Assembly: GCA_005883175.1 (NCBI GenBank)
Contig: VAYV01000036.1
Location: 1-6,327, forward strand
DNA from: Actinomycetota bacterium
GTDB taxonomy: Bacteria; Actinomycetota; AC-67
Length of the DNA stretch: 6,327 bases
Direction: 5' to 3'
Within the stretch, counting starts at the first letter, position 1, and the number at the start of each line of letters is the position of its first letter. A program made the translations under genes and the position numbers. Shown piece after piece: positions 1 through 6,327 of the stretch. A model generated the notes under the pieces. The model made no database searches and was not told the origin of the DNA. It saw nothing but the letters and a program-made list of their open reading frames with translations.

Positions 1-1026
1 TATGCCGTGCTCGAGCCTGTGTACGTCGGCGGCGTCACCGTGCAATCCGCGACGTTGCACAACCAGGACGAGGTCGCGCGCAAAGGCGTGCGCCCGGGCG
101 ACACCGTGATCGTGCGGCGCGCCGGCGACGTGATCCCCGAAGTCGTCGGCCCGGTTCTGGCGAAGCGCAAGAAAGGTCTGAAGGCGTGGAAGATGCCGAC
201 CACGTGCCGCTTCTGCGGCTCGGCGATCGTGCGGCAAGAAGGCGAGGCGGTCGCGTATTGCACCGGCGCGCTCATCTGTCCGTCGCAACGCCGTGAGCGA
301 CTGTTCCACTTCGCCGGCCGCGGATCGATGGACATCGAGGGGCTCGGGTACCAGACGATCGAAGAGCTGATCCAGAAGGGGTGGGTGCAGGACCCCGGCG
401 ACTTCTACTCGCTCACGGCCGATCAGTTCACGCAGCTCGAGGGCTTCGCGCTCGAGAAGGACAAGCGCACCGGCCGGATGATCCCAGGAAAGCGCACCAG
501 GAATCTTCTGCGCGCGATCGAGGCGTCCAAGGACCGGCCGGTCGCGCGCCTGCTGACGGGGCTCGGCGTACGAAACGTCGGGTGGACGACGGCGCGGATC
601 CTGTCGCGTCACTTCCCGTCGATCGATGCGCTTCAGGGCGCCTCGGCGGAGGACATCGCGTCCATCCACGGGATCGGCGAAGTCGTCGGTATGAGCGTCG
701 TCGACTTCTTCGGTCAGAAGGGGAACCGGGCCGTGCTCGACAAGCTCCGGAAAGCCGGCGTTCATATGGCGGACGAAGGTGTGACGCCGGTCGGCGAAGG
801 GCCGCTCCGCGACAAGACCTTCGTGCTGACCGGAACGCTGCCGACGCTCTCCCGCGAAGAAGCGACGGCATTGATCGAGCAGGCCGGCGGCAAGGTCACC
901 TCCTCGGTCAGCAAGAAGACGGACTACGTCCTCGCCGGCGAGTCGCCGGGCTCGAAGTACGACAAAGCCGTGGAGCTCGGCACGACGATCATCGGTGAAG
1001 ACGAGCTGCGCGCGCTGCTCGCGTGA
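1..1026 (+). CDS. ligA: NAD+-dependent DNA ligase LigA, C-terminal half (5' end outside window)
   Basis: Seals nicks in duplex DNA during replication and repair, using NAD+ as AMP donor. The frame is open from base 1, giving 341 residues before TGA at 1024-1026. What remains starts inside the OB fold, whose conserved ATLHN stretch is at about residues 18-22 and RRAGDVIP at about 39-46. A four-Cys zinc finger follows (Cys at fragment residues 69, 72, 87 and 93; bases 205, 214, 259 and 277), then the helix-hairpin-helix region containing GLGVRNVG and GIGEVVG. A C-terminal BRCT domain spans about 268-340 and includes FVLTGTLP and KKTDYVLAGESPGSKYDKA. Bacterial LigA is about 670 residues, so the missing half is the NAD+-binding Ia domain, the adenylation domain with the catalytic Lys, and the start of the OB fold. 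The HhH region carries a basic stretch at about 448-489 absent from E. coli LigA. The gene ends 45 bases before gatC. Family assignment is essentially certain. Confidence 0.97.
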   Translation, partial: YAVLEPVYVGGVTVQSATLHNQDEVARKGVRPGDTVIVRRAGDVIPEVVGPVLAKRKKGLKAWKMPTTCRFCGSAIVRQEGEAVAYCTGALICPSQRRERLFHFAGRGSMDIEGLGYQTIEELIQKGWVQDPGDFYSLTADQFTQLEGFALEKDKRTGRMIPGKRTRNLLRAIEASKDRPVARLLTGLGVRNVGWTTARILSRHFPSIDALQGASAEDIASIHGIGEVVGMSVVDFFGQKGNRAVLDKLRKAGVHMADEGVTPVGEGPLRDKTFVLTGTLPTLSREEATALIEQAGGKVTSSVSKKTDYVLAGESPGSKYDKAVELGTTIIGEDELRALLA

Positions 1027-1055
1027 TTTCGAGCTCCGGCCGCAGCGGCCCCCGG

Positions 1056-1061
1056 TAGACT
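1056..1061 (+). promoter_or_regulatory. Possible -10 box (TAGACT) before gatC
   Basis: TAGACT fits the TAnnnT -10 pattern known in actinobacteria and lies 10 bases before the gatC ATG, which has no Shine-Dalgarno. A transcript from here would have a leader of only a few bases or none. No -35 hexamer is visible at 16-18 bases upstream. The same hexamer with similar spacing precedes the gene at 4668, which supports it, but gatC could equally be read from the ligA transcript across the 45-base gap. Confidence 0.4.
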
Positions 1062-1071
1062 GACCCGCGCT

Positions 1072-1365
1072 ATGGCCTTAGATCGAGAGCAGGTCGCTCA
1101 CGTCGCGCGCCTCGCGCGCCTGTCGTTCACCGACGAGGAGCTTGACCGCTTCGCGCACCAGCTCTCGGACATCCTTGCGTATGCCGATCAAGTGACCGCG
1201 CTGGCAACGGAGGACGTGCAGCCCACCTCGCACGCGTTGCCGCTGAAGAACGTCTTTCGGCCCGACGAGATCGGGCCGTGCCTCCCGCAGGAGAAAGCGC
1301 TCTCGACCGCACCGGAGGTCGAAGAAGGCCGGTTCAAGGTGCCGCGGATCATGGAAGAACCGTGA
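1072..1365 (+). CDS. gatC: Asp-tRNA(Asn)/Glu-tRNA(Gln) amidotransferase subunit C
   Basis: GatC is the small subunit that wraps around GatA and GatB and stabilises the GatCAB complex in the cytoplasm; it has no active site of its own. The 97-residue product has the usual family length. It shows the N-terminal helix pair (VAHVARLARLSFTDEEL, residues 9-25, then LSDILAYADQV), the central TSHALPLKNVFRPDE segment and the C-terminal EGRFKVPRI motif. ATG at 1072 gives a standard N-terminus, but no Shine-Dalgarno precedes it, so initiation is either leaderless (see the box at 1056) or coupled to ligA. Its TGA at 1363-1365 lies inside the GTGA overlap with the gatA start, indicating translational coupling. 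Confidence 0.96.
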   Translation: MALDREQVAHVARLARLSFTDEELDRFAHQLSDILAYADQVTALATEDVQPTSHALPLKNVFRPDEIGPCLPQEKALSTAPEVEEGRFKVPRIMEEP

Positions 1366-2836
1366 CCGAGGTCTGGGAGCTTCCCGCGGCCGAGCTCGGC
1401 TCGATGATCGCGCGCAAGGAGACCAGCGCGCGCGACGTCGTCGACGCCCACCTTTCGCGGATCGAAGCGCTCGACGATTCCGTCAACGCTTTCCTGACGT
1501 TGACGCCGGACCTCGCCGCGCAACGGCAGACGACGTCGACCGCAGGATCGCAGCGGGAGAGAAGCTCGGGCCGCTCGCCGGGGTGCCGCTCGCGTTGAAA
1601 GACATCTTGTGCATCGACGGAGTCCGGACGACGGCCGGATCGAAGATCCTCGAGGGCTACGTGCCGCCCTACGACTCCACCGTTGTGAAGAAGCTCCGTG
1701 GGGCCGGGGTCCCGATCGTCGGCAAGGCCAACCTCGATGAGTTCGCGATGGGCTCGTCCACAGAGAACTCCGCGTACGGCCCGAGCCGCAACCCGTGGGA
1801 TCTCGCGCGCGTCCCCGGCGGCTCGAGCGGCGGCAGCGCCGCAGCGGTGTCGGCAGGCTTCGCGCCGCTTGGTATCGGAACGGACACCGGCGGCTCGATC
1901 CGCCAGCCGGCCAGCCTCTGCGGCGTCGTCGGCGTGAAGCCGACGTACGGACTCGTCTCTCGCTACGGGTTGCTCGCGTTCGCGTCCAGCCTCGATCAGG
2001 TTGGCCCGTTCGCGCGCACGGTCGAAGACGCAGCGCTTCTCTTGGAAGCCATCGCGGGCCACGACCGGATGGACGCGACGAGCATCCCCGAGGAAGTTCC
2101 TCCGTACGTGAAGGGCCTCGAGAGCGGGGTCAAGGGACTTCGCGTCGGCGTCGTGAGCGATTGGGTCGAGGGGGAAGGCGTGCAGCCGGGTGTCACCGAG
2201 CGAGTGCGGGCTGCGATCGAATCGTTGAGCAGCCTGGGGGCCGAGATCGGCGAGATCAGCCTCCCGTCGTTCCGGTACGCGCTGTCGGCCTACTACCTCA
2301 TCGCGCCGGCGGAGTGTTCCAGCAATCTCGCGCGCTACGACGGCGTCCGCTGGGGCCTGCGCGCGCCGGAGGCGAAAGACGTCGTCGAGATGAACGTGCG
2401 CTCCCGCACGGCCGGTTTCGGTGACGAGGTGAAGCGACGCATCATGCTCGGAACGTACGCGCTGTCGGCCGGCTACTACGACGCGTACTACGGGAAAGCG
2501 CAACAGGTCCGAACGCTCGTGATCCGCGACTTCGAAAAGGCGTACGAGCGGTTCGACGTGCTGCTCGGGCCGACGAGCCCGACGACCGCGTTCAAGATCG
2601 GCGAGAAGGCCGACGACCCGCTCGCCATGTACCTGAACGACGTCTTCACGATCCCGAGCAATCTCGCCGGCGCAGCGGCGATCAGCCTGCCGTGCGGCCT
2701 TGCCGAAGACGGGCTTCCCGTGGGACTTCAGCTCCTGGGACCGCCGATGTCCGAAGGGCTTCTCTTCAAAGTGGCGTACGCGTACGAGCAGGCGCGCGGC
2801 CCGGTGGACGCGCCTCCACTGTGGGGCCGATCGTGA
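1362..2836 (+). CDS. gatA: Asp-tRNA(Asn)/Glu-tRNA(Gln) amidotransferase subunit A (amidase), with one apparent frameshift
   Basis: GatA hydrolyses glutamine and releases the ammonia that GatB uses to amidate mischarged Glu-tRNA(Gln) or Asp-tRNA(Asn). It belongs to the amidase-signature family. The start is GTG 1362, overlapping the gatC stop by 4 bases. Frame 3 gives the normal N-terminus through NAFLTLTPDLAAQR but ends at TGA 1596-1598. The family sequence resumes in frame 2 at about 1526 (ADDVDRRIAAGEKLGPLAGVPLALKD) and runs to TGA 2834-2836. Joined at 1526, the product is about 491 residues, a normal family length. The Ser-cisSer-Lys triad is intact: Lys about 80 (codon 1598-1600), cis-Ser about 155 in VPGGSSGGS, nucleophile Ser about 179 in DTGGSIRQPA, spaced as in S. 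aureus GatA. An uncorrected reading would annotate a 417-residue protein from GTG 1583, missing the N-terminal 74 or so residues. The gatB start overlaps the stop. Confidence 0.95.
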
Positions 2837-4287
2837 GCGCGTATGAAACCGTGATCGGGCTCGAGGTGCACGTCGAGCTCGCAACGCGCTCGAAGATGTT
2901 CTGCGACAGCCCGACCACATTCGGCGCGGAGCCCAATACGCAGACATGCCCGGTATGTCTCGGCGAGCCGGGATCCCTACCGGTCCCGAATAAGCGCGCG
3001 ATCGAGTACCTGATGCTGATCGGCCTTGCGCTCGACTGCAGGATCGCGCCGCATTCCTTGTTCCACCGCAAGAACTATTTCTATCCGGACATGCCGAAGA
3101 ACTATCAGATATCGCAATACGACCTGCCCTTGTGCGTCGAGGGCCACCTCGACGTCGACGTCGACGGCGTCGAGCGACGCATCGGGATCACGCGCGCGCA
3201 CATGGAGGAGGACACGGGCAAGAGCCTCCACGTTGGGACGACCGGGCGTATCGCCGAGGCGAAGTACTCGCTCATCGACTACAACCGCGCGGGCATCCCT
3301 TTGGTCGAGGTCGTGAGCGAGCCGGACGTCCGCTCGCCGCTGGAGGCGCAGCGATACCTGACCGAGCTGCGCGCCATCCTGCAGACGCTCGGCGTCAGCG
3401 ACGTACGGATGGAAGAGGGCTCGATGCGATGCGACGCCAACGTCTCGTTGCGCGCGCGCGGTACCGAGGCGCTCGGAACCAAGGTTGAGATCAAGAACTT
3501 GAACTCCATCCGCTCCGTCTCGCGCGCGCTCACATACGAGATCGACCGGCAGCAGAAGGCTTTGGACGGTGGTGACGCGATCGTCCAGGAGACGCGTCAC
3601 TTCGACGAGAACACCGGCAAGACGCACTCACTCCGGTCGAAGGAAGAGGCGTTCGACTATCGCTACTTCCCGGAGCCCGACTTGGTTCCGATCGAGGCCG
3701 GCGACGGCTGGGTCGCCGAGGTGCGCGCGCAGATGCCCGAGCTGCCCCGAGCGCGCCGCGCCCGGATCGCGTCCGAGCATGATCTGACCCCCGAGCAGGG
3801 GGCGTTCGTCGCCGCGTCACCGTCGTCGGTGCAGTACTTCGAAGCGCTCCTCGCGAGCGGGGCGGCGGCTCGCGACGCCGCGGTCTGGATGGCCGGCGAG
3901 CTCGCGCGCGCCCTCAACGAGGCGGGGGAGAGCATCGAGAGCGCGCGCGTCCCCGCTGCCGATCTCGCGGCGCTGATCGCCGCCGTGAAAGAGGGAACCG
4001 TCACGCTGAGCTCCGCGAAGAAGGCGTTCCAAGACGCGTACACGGCGGGGAAGACGCCGCTCCAGATCGTCGACGAGCGAGGTCTGCAACAGGTGAGCGA
4101 CGACGATGCGATCGCGACCGTCGTCGACGAGGTGCTCGCGTCGAACCAAGCGGAGGTCGCACGATTCCGAGCCGGCGAGGAGAAGGTGTTCAAGTTCCTC
4201 GTCGGGCAGGTCATAAAAGCCACCAAGGGGCAAGCGTCGCCCCAGGTGGTCGACCGCGTTCTGCGCGCGCGCCTCGGCGATTCTTGA
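2833..4287 (+). CDS. gatB: Asp-tRNA(Asn)/Glu-tRNA(Gln) amidotransferase subunit B
   Basis: GatB binds the mischarged tRNA, activates its Glu/Asp side chain with ATP and completes amidation with ammonia from GatA. GTG 2833 gives 484 residues, starting right before the conserved ETVIGLEVHVEL and overlapping the gatA stop as GTGA; GGGG at 2823-2826 is a plausible weak Shine-Dalgarno. An in-frame GTG at 2821 is a less likely start. Visible motifs: CPVCLGEPGSLPV (about 39-51), KNYFYPDMPKNYQISQYD, AHMEEDTGKS, LIDYNRAGIPLVEV, EGSMRCDANVSLR and RYFPEPDL, covering the cradle/kinase-like domain. A helical middle and the YqeY-type tRNA-binding tail follow (about 380-482, ending in IKATKGQASPQVVDRVLRARL). 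The zinc-binding knuckle is incomplete: FCDS at 23-26 replaces the common FCxC, leaving Cys24, Cys39 and Cys42. No pfkA separates gatA and gatB, unlike the mycobacterial order. Confidence 0.97.
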   Translation: MSAYETVIGLEVHVELATRSKMFCDSPTTFGAEPNTQTCPVCLGEPGSLPVPNKRAIEYLMLIGLALDCRIAPHSLFHRKNYFYPDMPKNYQISQYDLPLCVEGHLDVDVDGVERRIGITRAHMEEDTGKSLHVGTTGRIAEAKYSLIDYNRAGIPLVEVVSEPDVRSPLEAQRYLTELRAILQTLGVSDVRMEEGSMRCDANVSLRARGTEALGTKVEIKNLNSIRSVSRALTYEIDRQQKALDGGDAIVQETRHFDENTGKTHSLRSKEEAFDYRYFPEPDLVPIEAGDGWVAEVRAQMPELPRARRARIASEHDLTPEQGAFVAASPSSVQYFEALLASGAAARDAAVWMAGELARALNEAGESIESARVPAADLAALIAAVKEGTVTLSSAKKAFQDAYTAGKTPLQIVDERGLQQVSDDDAIATVVDEVLASNQAEVARFRAGEEKVFKFLVGQVIKATKGQASPQVVDRVLRARLGDS

Positions 4288-4312
4288 CCGGAGGCTGTTC
4301 GGGATAAAGACT
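4284..4312 (+). promoter_or_regulatory. Candidate promoter: TTGACC - 17 bases - AAGACT
   Basis: TTGACC at 4284-4289 matches five of six bases of the TTGACA -35 consensus and overlaps the gatB stop codon. AAGACT at 4307-4312 follows after 17 bases, the optimal spacing. GTG 4319 lies 6 bases after the -10, where transcription would start, so the message would be leaderless. AAGACT is a weak -10 on its own; the alignment with the similar boxes at 1056 and 4654 is what raises it. Confidence 0.45.
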
Positions 4313-4318
4313 GCCCGC

Positions 4319-4577
4319 GTGCCGTTCCGAAGGTTTTGCGATCGCGTCGCTCGCGTGTGGGATCGTCGGCTTCTTCGCGCTGCCGCTCGTTGGATCGATC
4401 CTCGCCATCGTCTTCGGATCGGTCGCGCGCAAACACATCGAGCAGGATCCGGACCTGGGCGGTGCCGACATGGCGCGCGCCGGCGTCATCATCGGATGGG
4501 TCGGCGTAGCGGTGAGCGTGTTGGCGGTGCTGTTCTTGGTCGTGGTGGCGATCGCCGTGTCTCACTCGAGCTTCTGA
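4319..4577 (+). CDS. Small two-helix membrane protein, DUF4190-like, start in a different frame
   Basis: The body is read in frame 3 from about 4332 to TGA 4575-4577. A first hydrophobic segment starts at GFAIASLACGIVGFFALP, followed by GSILAIVFGSVARKHI, a short polar loop (EQDPDLGGADM) and a second hydrophobic segment (MARAGVIIGWVGVAVSVL onward). This is the usual layout of the DUF4190 family: two transmembrane helices, a basic ARKxI turn and a GxxxAxxGxxxG-like second helix. Function is unknown. Frame 3 has no ATG, GTG or TTG before the first helix; it opens after TAA 4305-4307 with only a CTG at 4311. GTG 4319, well placed behind a promoter-like pair, is in frame 2. Removing one base from TTCC (4325-4328) would give VPSEGFAIASLACG and an 85-residue protein. 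I infer a one-base insertion (error or mutation); a CTG start at 4311 is the alternative. It follows gatB after 31 bases. Confidence 0.7.
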
Positions 4578-4636
4578 TGGCGTTTTGCACGTACTGCGGC
4601 CGCGATCTATGTCAATGGTGCACAGAGTCCTTGTAG
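4577..4636 (+). CDS. Possible 19-residue four-cysteine microprotein
   Basis: ATG 4577 overlaps the preceding stop as TGATG, a classic reinitiation arrangement, and runs to TAG 4634-4636. The peptide MAFCTYCGRDLCQWCTESL has Cys at 4, 7, 12 and 15, a CX2C-X4-CX2C pattern. It resembles the second half of B-box-like zinc knuckles (CxxCGRxxCxxC) that sit at the N-terminus of some actinobacterial membrane proteins. Such spacing is well suited to binding one zinc ion. It could be a genuine microprotein, a remnant of a zinc-finger domain once joined to a longer gene, or chance in a 20-codon stretch. The role is unknown. The promoter-like -35 of the next gene overlaps its 3' end. Confidence 0.4.
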   Translation: MAFCTYCGRDLCQWCTESL

Positions 4637-4659
4637 GGGGCCAGGGGTCCCTCTAGACT
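4631..4659 (+). promoter_or_regulatory. Candidate promoter: TTGTAG - 17 bases - TAGACT
   Basis: TTGTAG at 4631-4636 and TAGACT at 4654-4659 are separated by 17 bases. The -10 fits TAnnnT and ends 8 bases before the ATG at 4668, which has no Shine-Dalgarno (the bases between are cggcgccg). This predicts a leaderless or near-leaderless transcript for the DUF3352 gene. The -35 matches the consensus at only its first three bases. Confidence 0.5.
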
Positions 4660-4667
4660 CGGCGCCG

Positions 4668-6327
4668 ATGGACGAGCAGCCTCCCGTCCCCGAGCAGCCG
4701 ACGCCGCCGGCCGGCAACGGCGCGACGTCGTTCGACCCGCTCGCGTCGCCGTCTCCGTACGAGCCGGTTCATCCTGCGTCGCGCGCGAGCCGCGCGCGCG
4801 TCACCGCGCTGGTCCTCGCGGTCCTGGTCGTGCTCACCGGCGGGGGAACGGGGCTTCTACTGCGCGCGTCGCACTCCGCGCAATCACTCGACCGCTTCGT
4901 TCCCGATACCGTAGCGGCATACGTGAAGTTCTCGATCCATCCATCGGTCCAGCAGCAGCGGACCGTCCAAGACCTCCTGTCCCGCTTCCCGTCGAGCGTC
5001 CGCAACGATGTCGGATCCAAGCTCGACGACGGGTTGGACTCGTCGTTGAAAGACTTCCACCTGTCGTATCGGAACGACATCAAGCCGTGGGTGGGTTCTC
5101 AGATCGCGATCGCCGTCTTGGCGCCGAGCGGGTCAGCCTCGGACTCGCCCTCGAACGAGCCGAACGTCGTGGGGATCGTGGAGGTCAAAGACGCATCCGC
5201 CGCACGGAAGGGCCTCGCGAAGGTAAAGAATTCCGTTCCCGACCCGCCGGCCTTTGAGATCGAGGGCGGCGTCGCCTACCTCGCTAAAACGCAGAACAAC
5301 ATCGACTCGTTCAAGAACGCCGTCACGTCCCGGCACACGCTCGCCGACAGCACCAGCTACAAGCGTGAGCACGACCGCGCCGGCGGAGACGGATTGGTGT
5401 TCGGCTATGCCGACTTGTCGAAGCTCGCCGGCGTGGCCCCGTCGCTTCGCGGAGATATCCTCGGCGGCTCGGCACTGACCGGCGGGACGGGGATCGTCGG
5501 GCTCAGTCTGCGCGCAGAGTCGCAGGGGCTGGTGGTCACCGGCCACTCGTCGCTTCCCACGTCGGCGGCGGGCGGCAAAGCGGGGACGTTCAAGATCCTC
5601 CCCACTACCCCCGACGATCTACTTGGTTCGGTCAGCTTCTTCGATCTTGGCGACCTCGTCGCGAACGTGCTGAAGACCCTGAACCGGGGATTCGGGTTGC
5701 AGCCGGCGTCGACGAACGGGCAACAGGTCCCCGGCTTGCCGGAGGTAACGACCGCCCTGCAGGAGTTCGAGCGCGTGCTCGGGCTCAACCTTCAGAAGGA
5801 CGTTCTCCCGTGGCTGAAAGGTGAGCTTTCGGTGATCGTCGGTCCGGTCACCAACCCGCCGATCCCGAACATCGGCATCGTGATCGAGCCGACGAATGCC
5901 GCCGCCTTGCGCCGCACGATGAATGCGTTGCGCACGCATCTCGCTGCGGTGCTCGGTTCCGGGGGGAAGGTCCAGAGTGATGCGAACGGCCTCACCGTCA
6001 AGACGCCGATCGGCGAGGACATCGTGGTCCGCACGACCCCCGGCCGCGTCGTGATCGCGACCGGCCTCCCGTACGCCAACCGGCTGCTGCACTCGTCGGG
6101 ATCGAACCTCGGCGGAGACACGATCTATAAGGCGGCGGTCGACCCCTCGAAACCCACGGTGTTCCAGATGTTCGTCCGGCTGGACCGCGTGCGCACGCTC
6201 GTCGAAGCCTTGTTCAAGCTCAACGACCCGAGCGGCTACGATGCCTACGAACGGAACGTGCAACCGTTCGTGAAGCCGCTCCAGGCCCTCGGCATCCAGT
6301 CGACGATGTCCGGAGGCTCGCAGGACT
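4668..6327 (+). CDS. Membrane-anchored DUF3352-family protein, C-terminus beyond window
   Basis: Frame 3 from ATG 4668 is open through the last base, at least 553 codons. Residues 1-44 are a Pro-rich, probably cytoplasmic tail (QPPVPEQPTPP). A single hydrophobic helix at about 45-65 (VTALVLAVLVVLTGGGTGLLL) follows basic residues (RASRAR), predicting an N-in anchor with the rest outside. The large domain opens with LDRFVPDTVAAYVKF (about 74-88), the usual DUF3352 start. It contains YRNDIKPWVGSQIAIAV (about 134-150) and a related element LQKDVLPWLKGELSVIVG (about 375-392), suggesting two copies of one module. The end at FQMFVRLDRVRTLVEALF and LQALGIQSTMSGGSQD resembles the closing part of the family, so probably little is missing. 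DUF3352 proteins are secreted or anchored and of unknown function; no catalytic residues or metal-binding motif are apparent. Base composition matches its neighbours. Confidence 0.85.
   Translation, partial: MDEQPPVPEQPTPPAGNGATSFDPLASPSPYEPVHPASRASRARVTALVLAVLVVLTGGGTGLLLRASHSAQSLDRFVPDTVAAYVKFSIHPSVQQQRTVQDLLSRFPSSVRNDVGSKLDDGLDSSLKDFHLSYRNDIKPWVGSQIAIAVLAPSGSASDSPSNEPNVVGIVEVKDASAARKGLAKVKNSVPDPPAFEIEGGVAYLAKTQNNIDSFKNAVTSRHTLADSTSYKREHDRAGGDGLVFGYADLSKLAGVAPSLRGDILGGSALTGGTGIVGLSLRAESQGLVVTGHSSLPTSAAGGKAGTFKILPTTPDDLLGSVSFFDLGDLVANVLKTLNRGFGLQPASTNGQQVPGLPEVTTALQEFERVLGLNLQKDVLPWLKGELSVIVGPVTNPPIPNIGIVIEPTNAAALRRTMNALRTHLAAVLGSGGKVQSDANGLTVKTPIGEDIVVRTTPGRVVIATGLPYANRLLHSSGSNLGGDTIYKAAVDPSKPTVFQMFVRLDRVRTLVEALFKLNDPSGYDAYERNVQPFVKPLQALGIQSTMSGGSQD

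Noticed and set aside
381..998. Long overlapping open frames inside ligA on both strands
   Set aside because: Arg-rich shadow translations of the ligA frame with no family resemblance.
1038..1050. Perfect inverted repeat GGCCGCAGCGGCC between ligA and gatC
   Set aside because: At most a 4-5 base-pair stem with a tiny loop and no T run after it, so not a convincing terminator; such palindromes are common in DNA of this composition.
2692..2832. An upstream extension of the gatB frame into gatA
   Set aside because: The extra residues are an Arg-rich out-of-frame reading of the gatA 3' end; GatB homology begins right after GTG 2833.
1349..2947. A 532-codon open frame on the - strand opposite gatA
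   Set aside because: It is Arg/Ala/Asp-rich with no recognisable domain and lies wholly antisense to gatA. It is what a high-GC gene with strong third-position bias produces on the complementary strand.
3148..3176. Short GACGTC-type tandem repeat in gatB
   Set aside because: It encodes LDVDVDGVE in frame and is explained by Asp-Val codons; no sign of a functional repeat or array.
4635..4652. Possible G/C hairpin (AGGG...CCCT) after the microprotein
   Set aside because: Only about four pairs, no T tract, and it falls in the spacer of the candidate promoter; not enough for a terminator.

Overview
The window is GC-rich and densely coded, with every recognisable gene on the + strand. It looks like a chromosomal housekeeping segment of an actinobacterium, probably an uncultivated or metagenome-assembled lineage. 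Four things point that way: a ligA tail followed directly by gatC-gatA-gatB, a LigA HhH region longer than the E. coli one and similar in length to the mycobacterial one as I recall it, GTG starts with 4-base overlaps, and short TAnnnT-type -10 boxes a few bases before start codons that lack a Shine-Dalgarno. The phylum is an inference; no rRNA or marker comparison is possible here.

Layout: 1-1026 is the C-terminal half of NAD+-dependent DNA ligase (ligA), cut by the window edge. 1072-1365, 1362-2836 and 2833-4287 are gatC, gatA and gatB, the three subunits of the tRNA-dependent amidotransferase that turns Glu-tRNA(Gln) and/or Asp-tRNA(Asn) into the correct Gln-tRNA(Gln)/Asn-tRNA(Asn). They are tightly packed and almost certainly one transcript. 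As given, gatA is broken by a single-base frameshift near 1524-1528; all catalytic residues lie downstream of it and are intact. After gatB come a small two-helix DUF4190-like membrane protein (about 4319-4577) whose start is also out of frame with its body, and a possible 19-residue four-cysteine microprotein (4577-4636). Last is a large membrane-anchored DUF3352-family protein (4668 to beyond the window end) that is open to the last base.

ligA and gatCAB serve DNA replication/repair and translation fidelity and are linked by position, not by pathway. The genes after gatB appear to be separate transcription units, with promoter-like boxes at 4284-4312 and 4631-4659. I see no mobile element, CRISPR array, RNA gene or defence system. 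The points worth a second look are the two apparent frameshifts, the Cys-rich microprotein, the recurrent leaderless-type start context and a missing zinc ligand in GatB. No gap between genes exceeds 45 bases.
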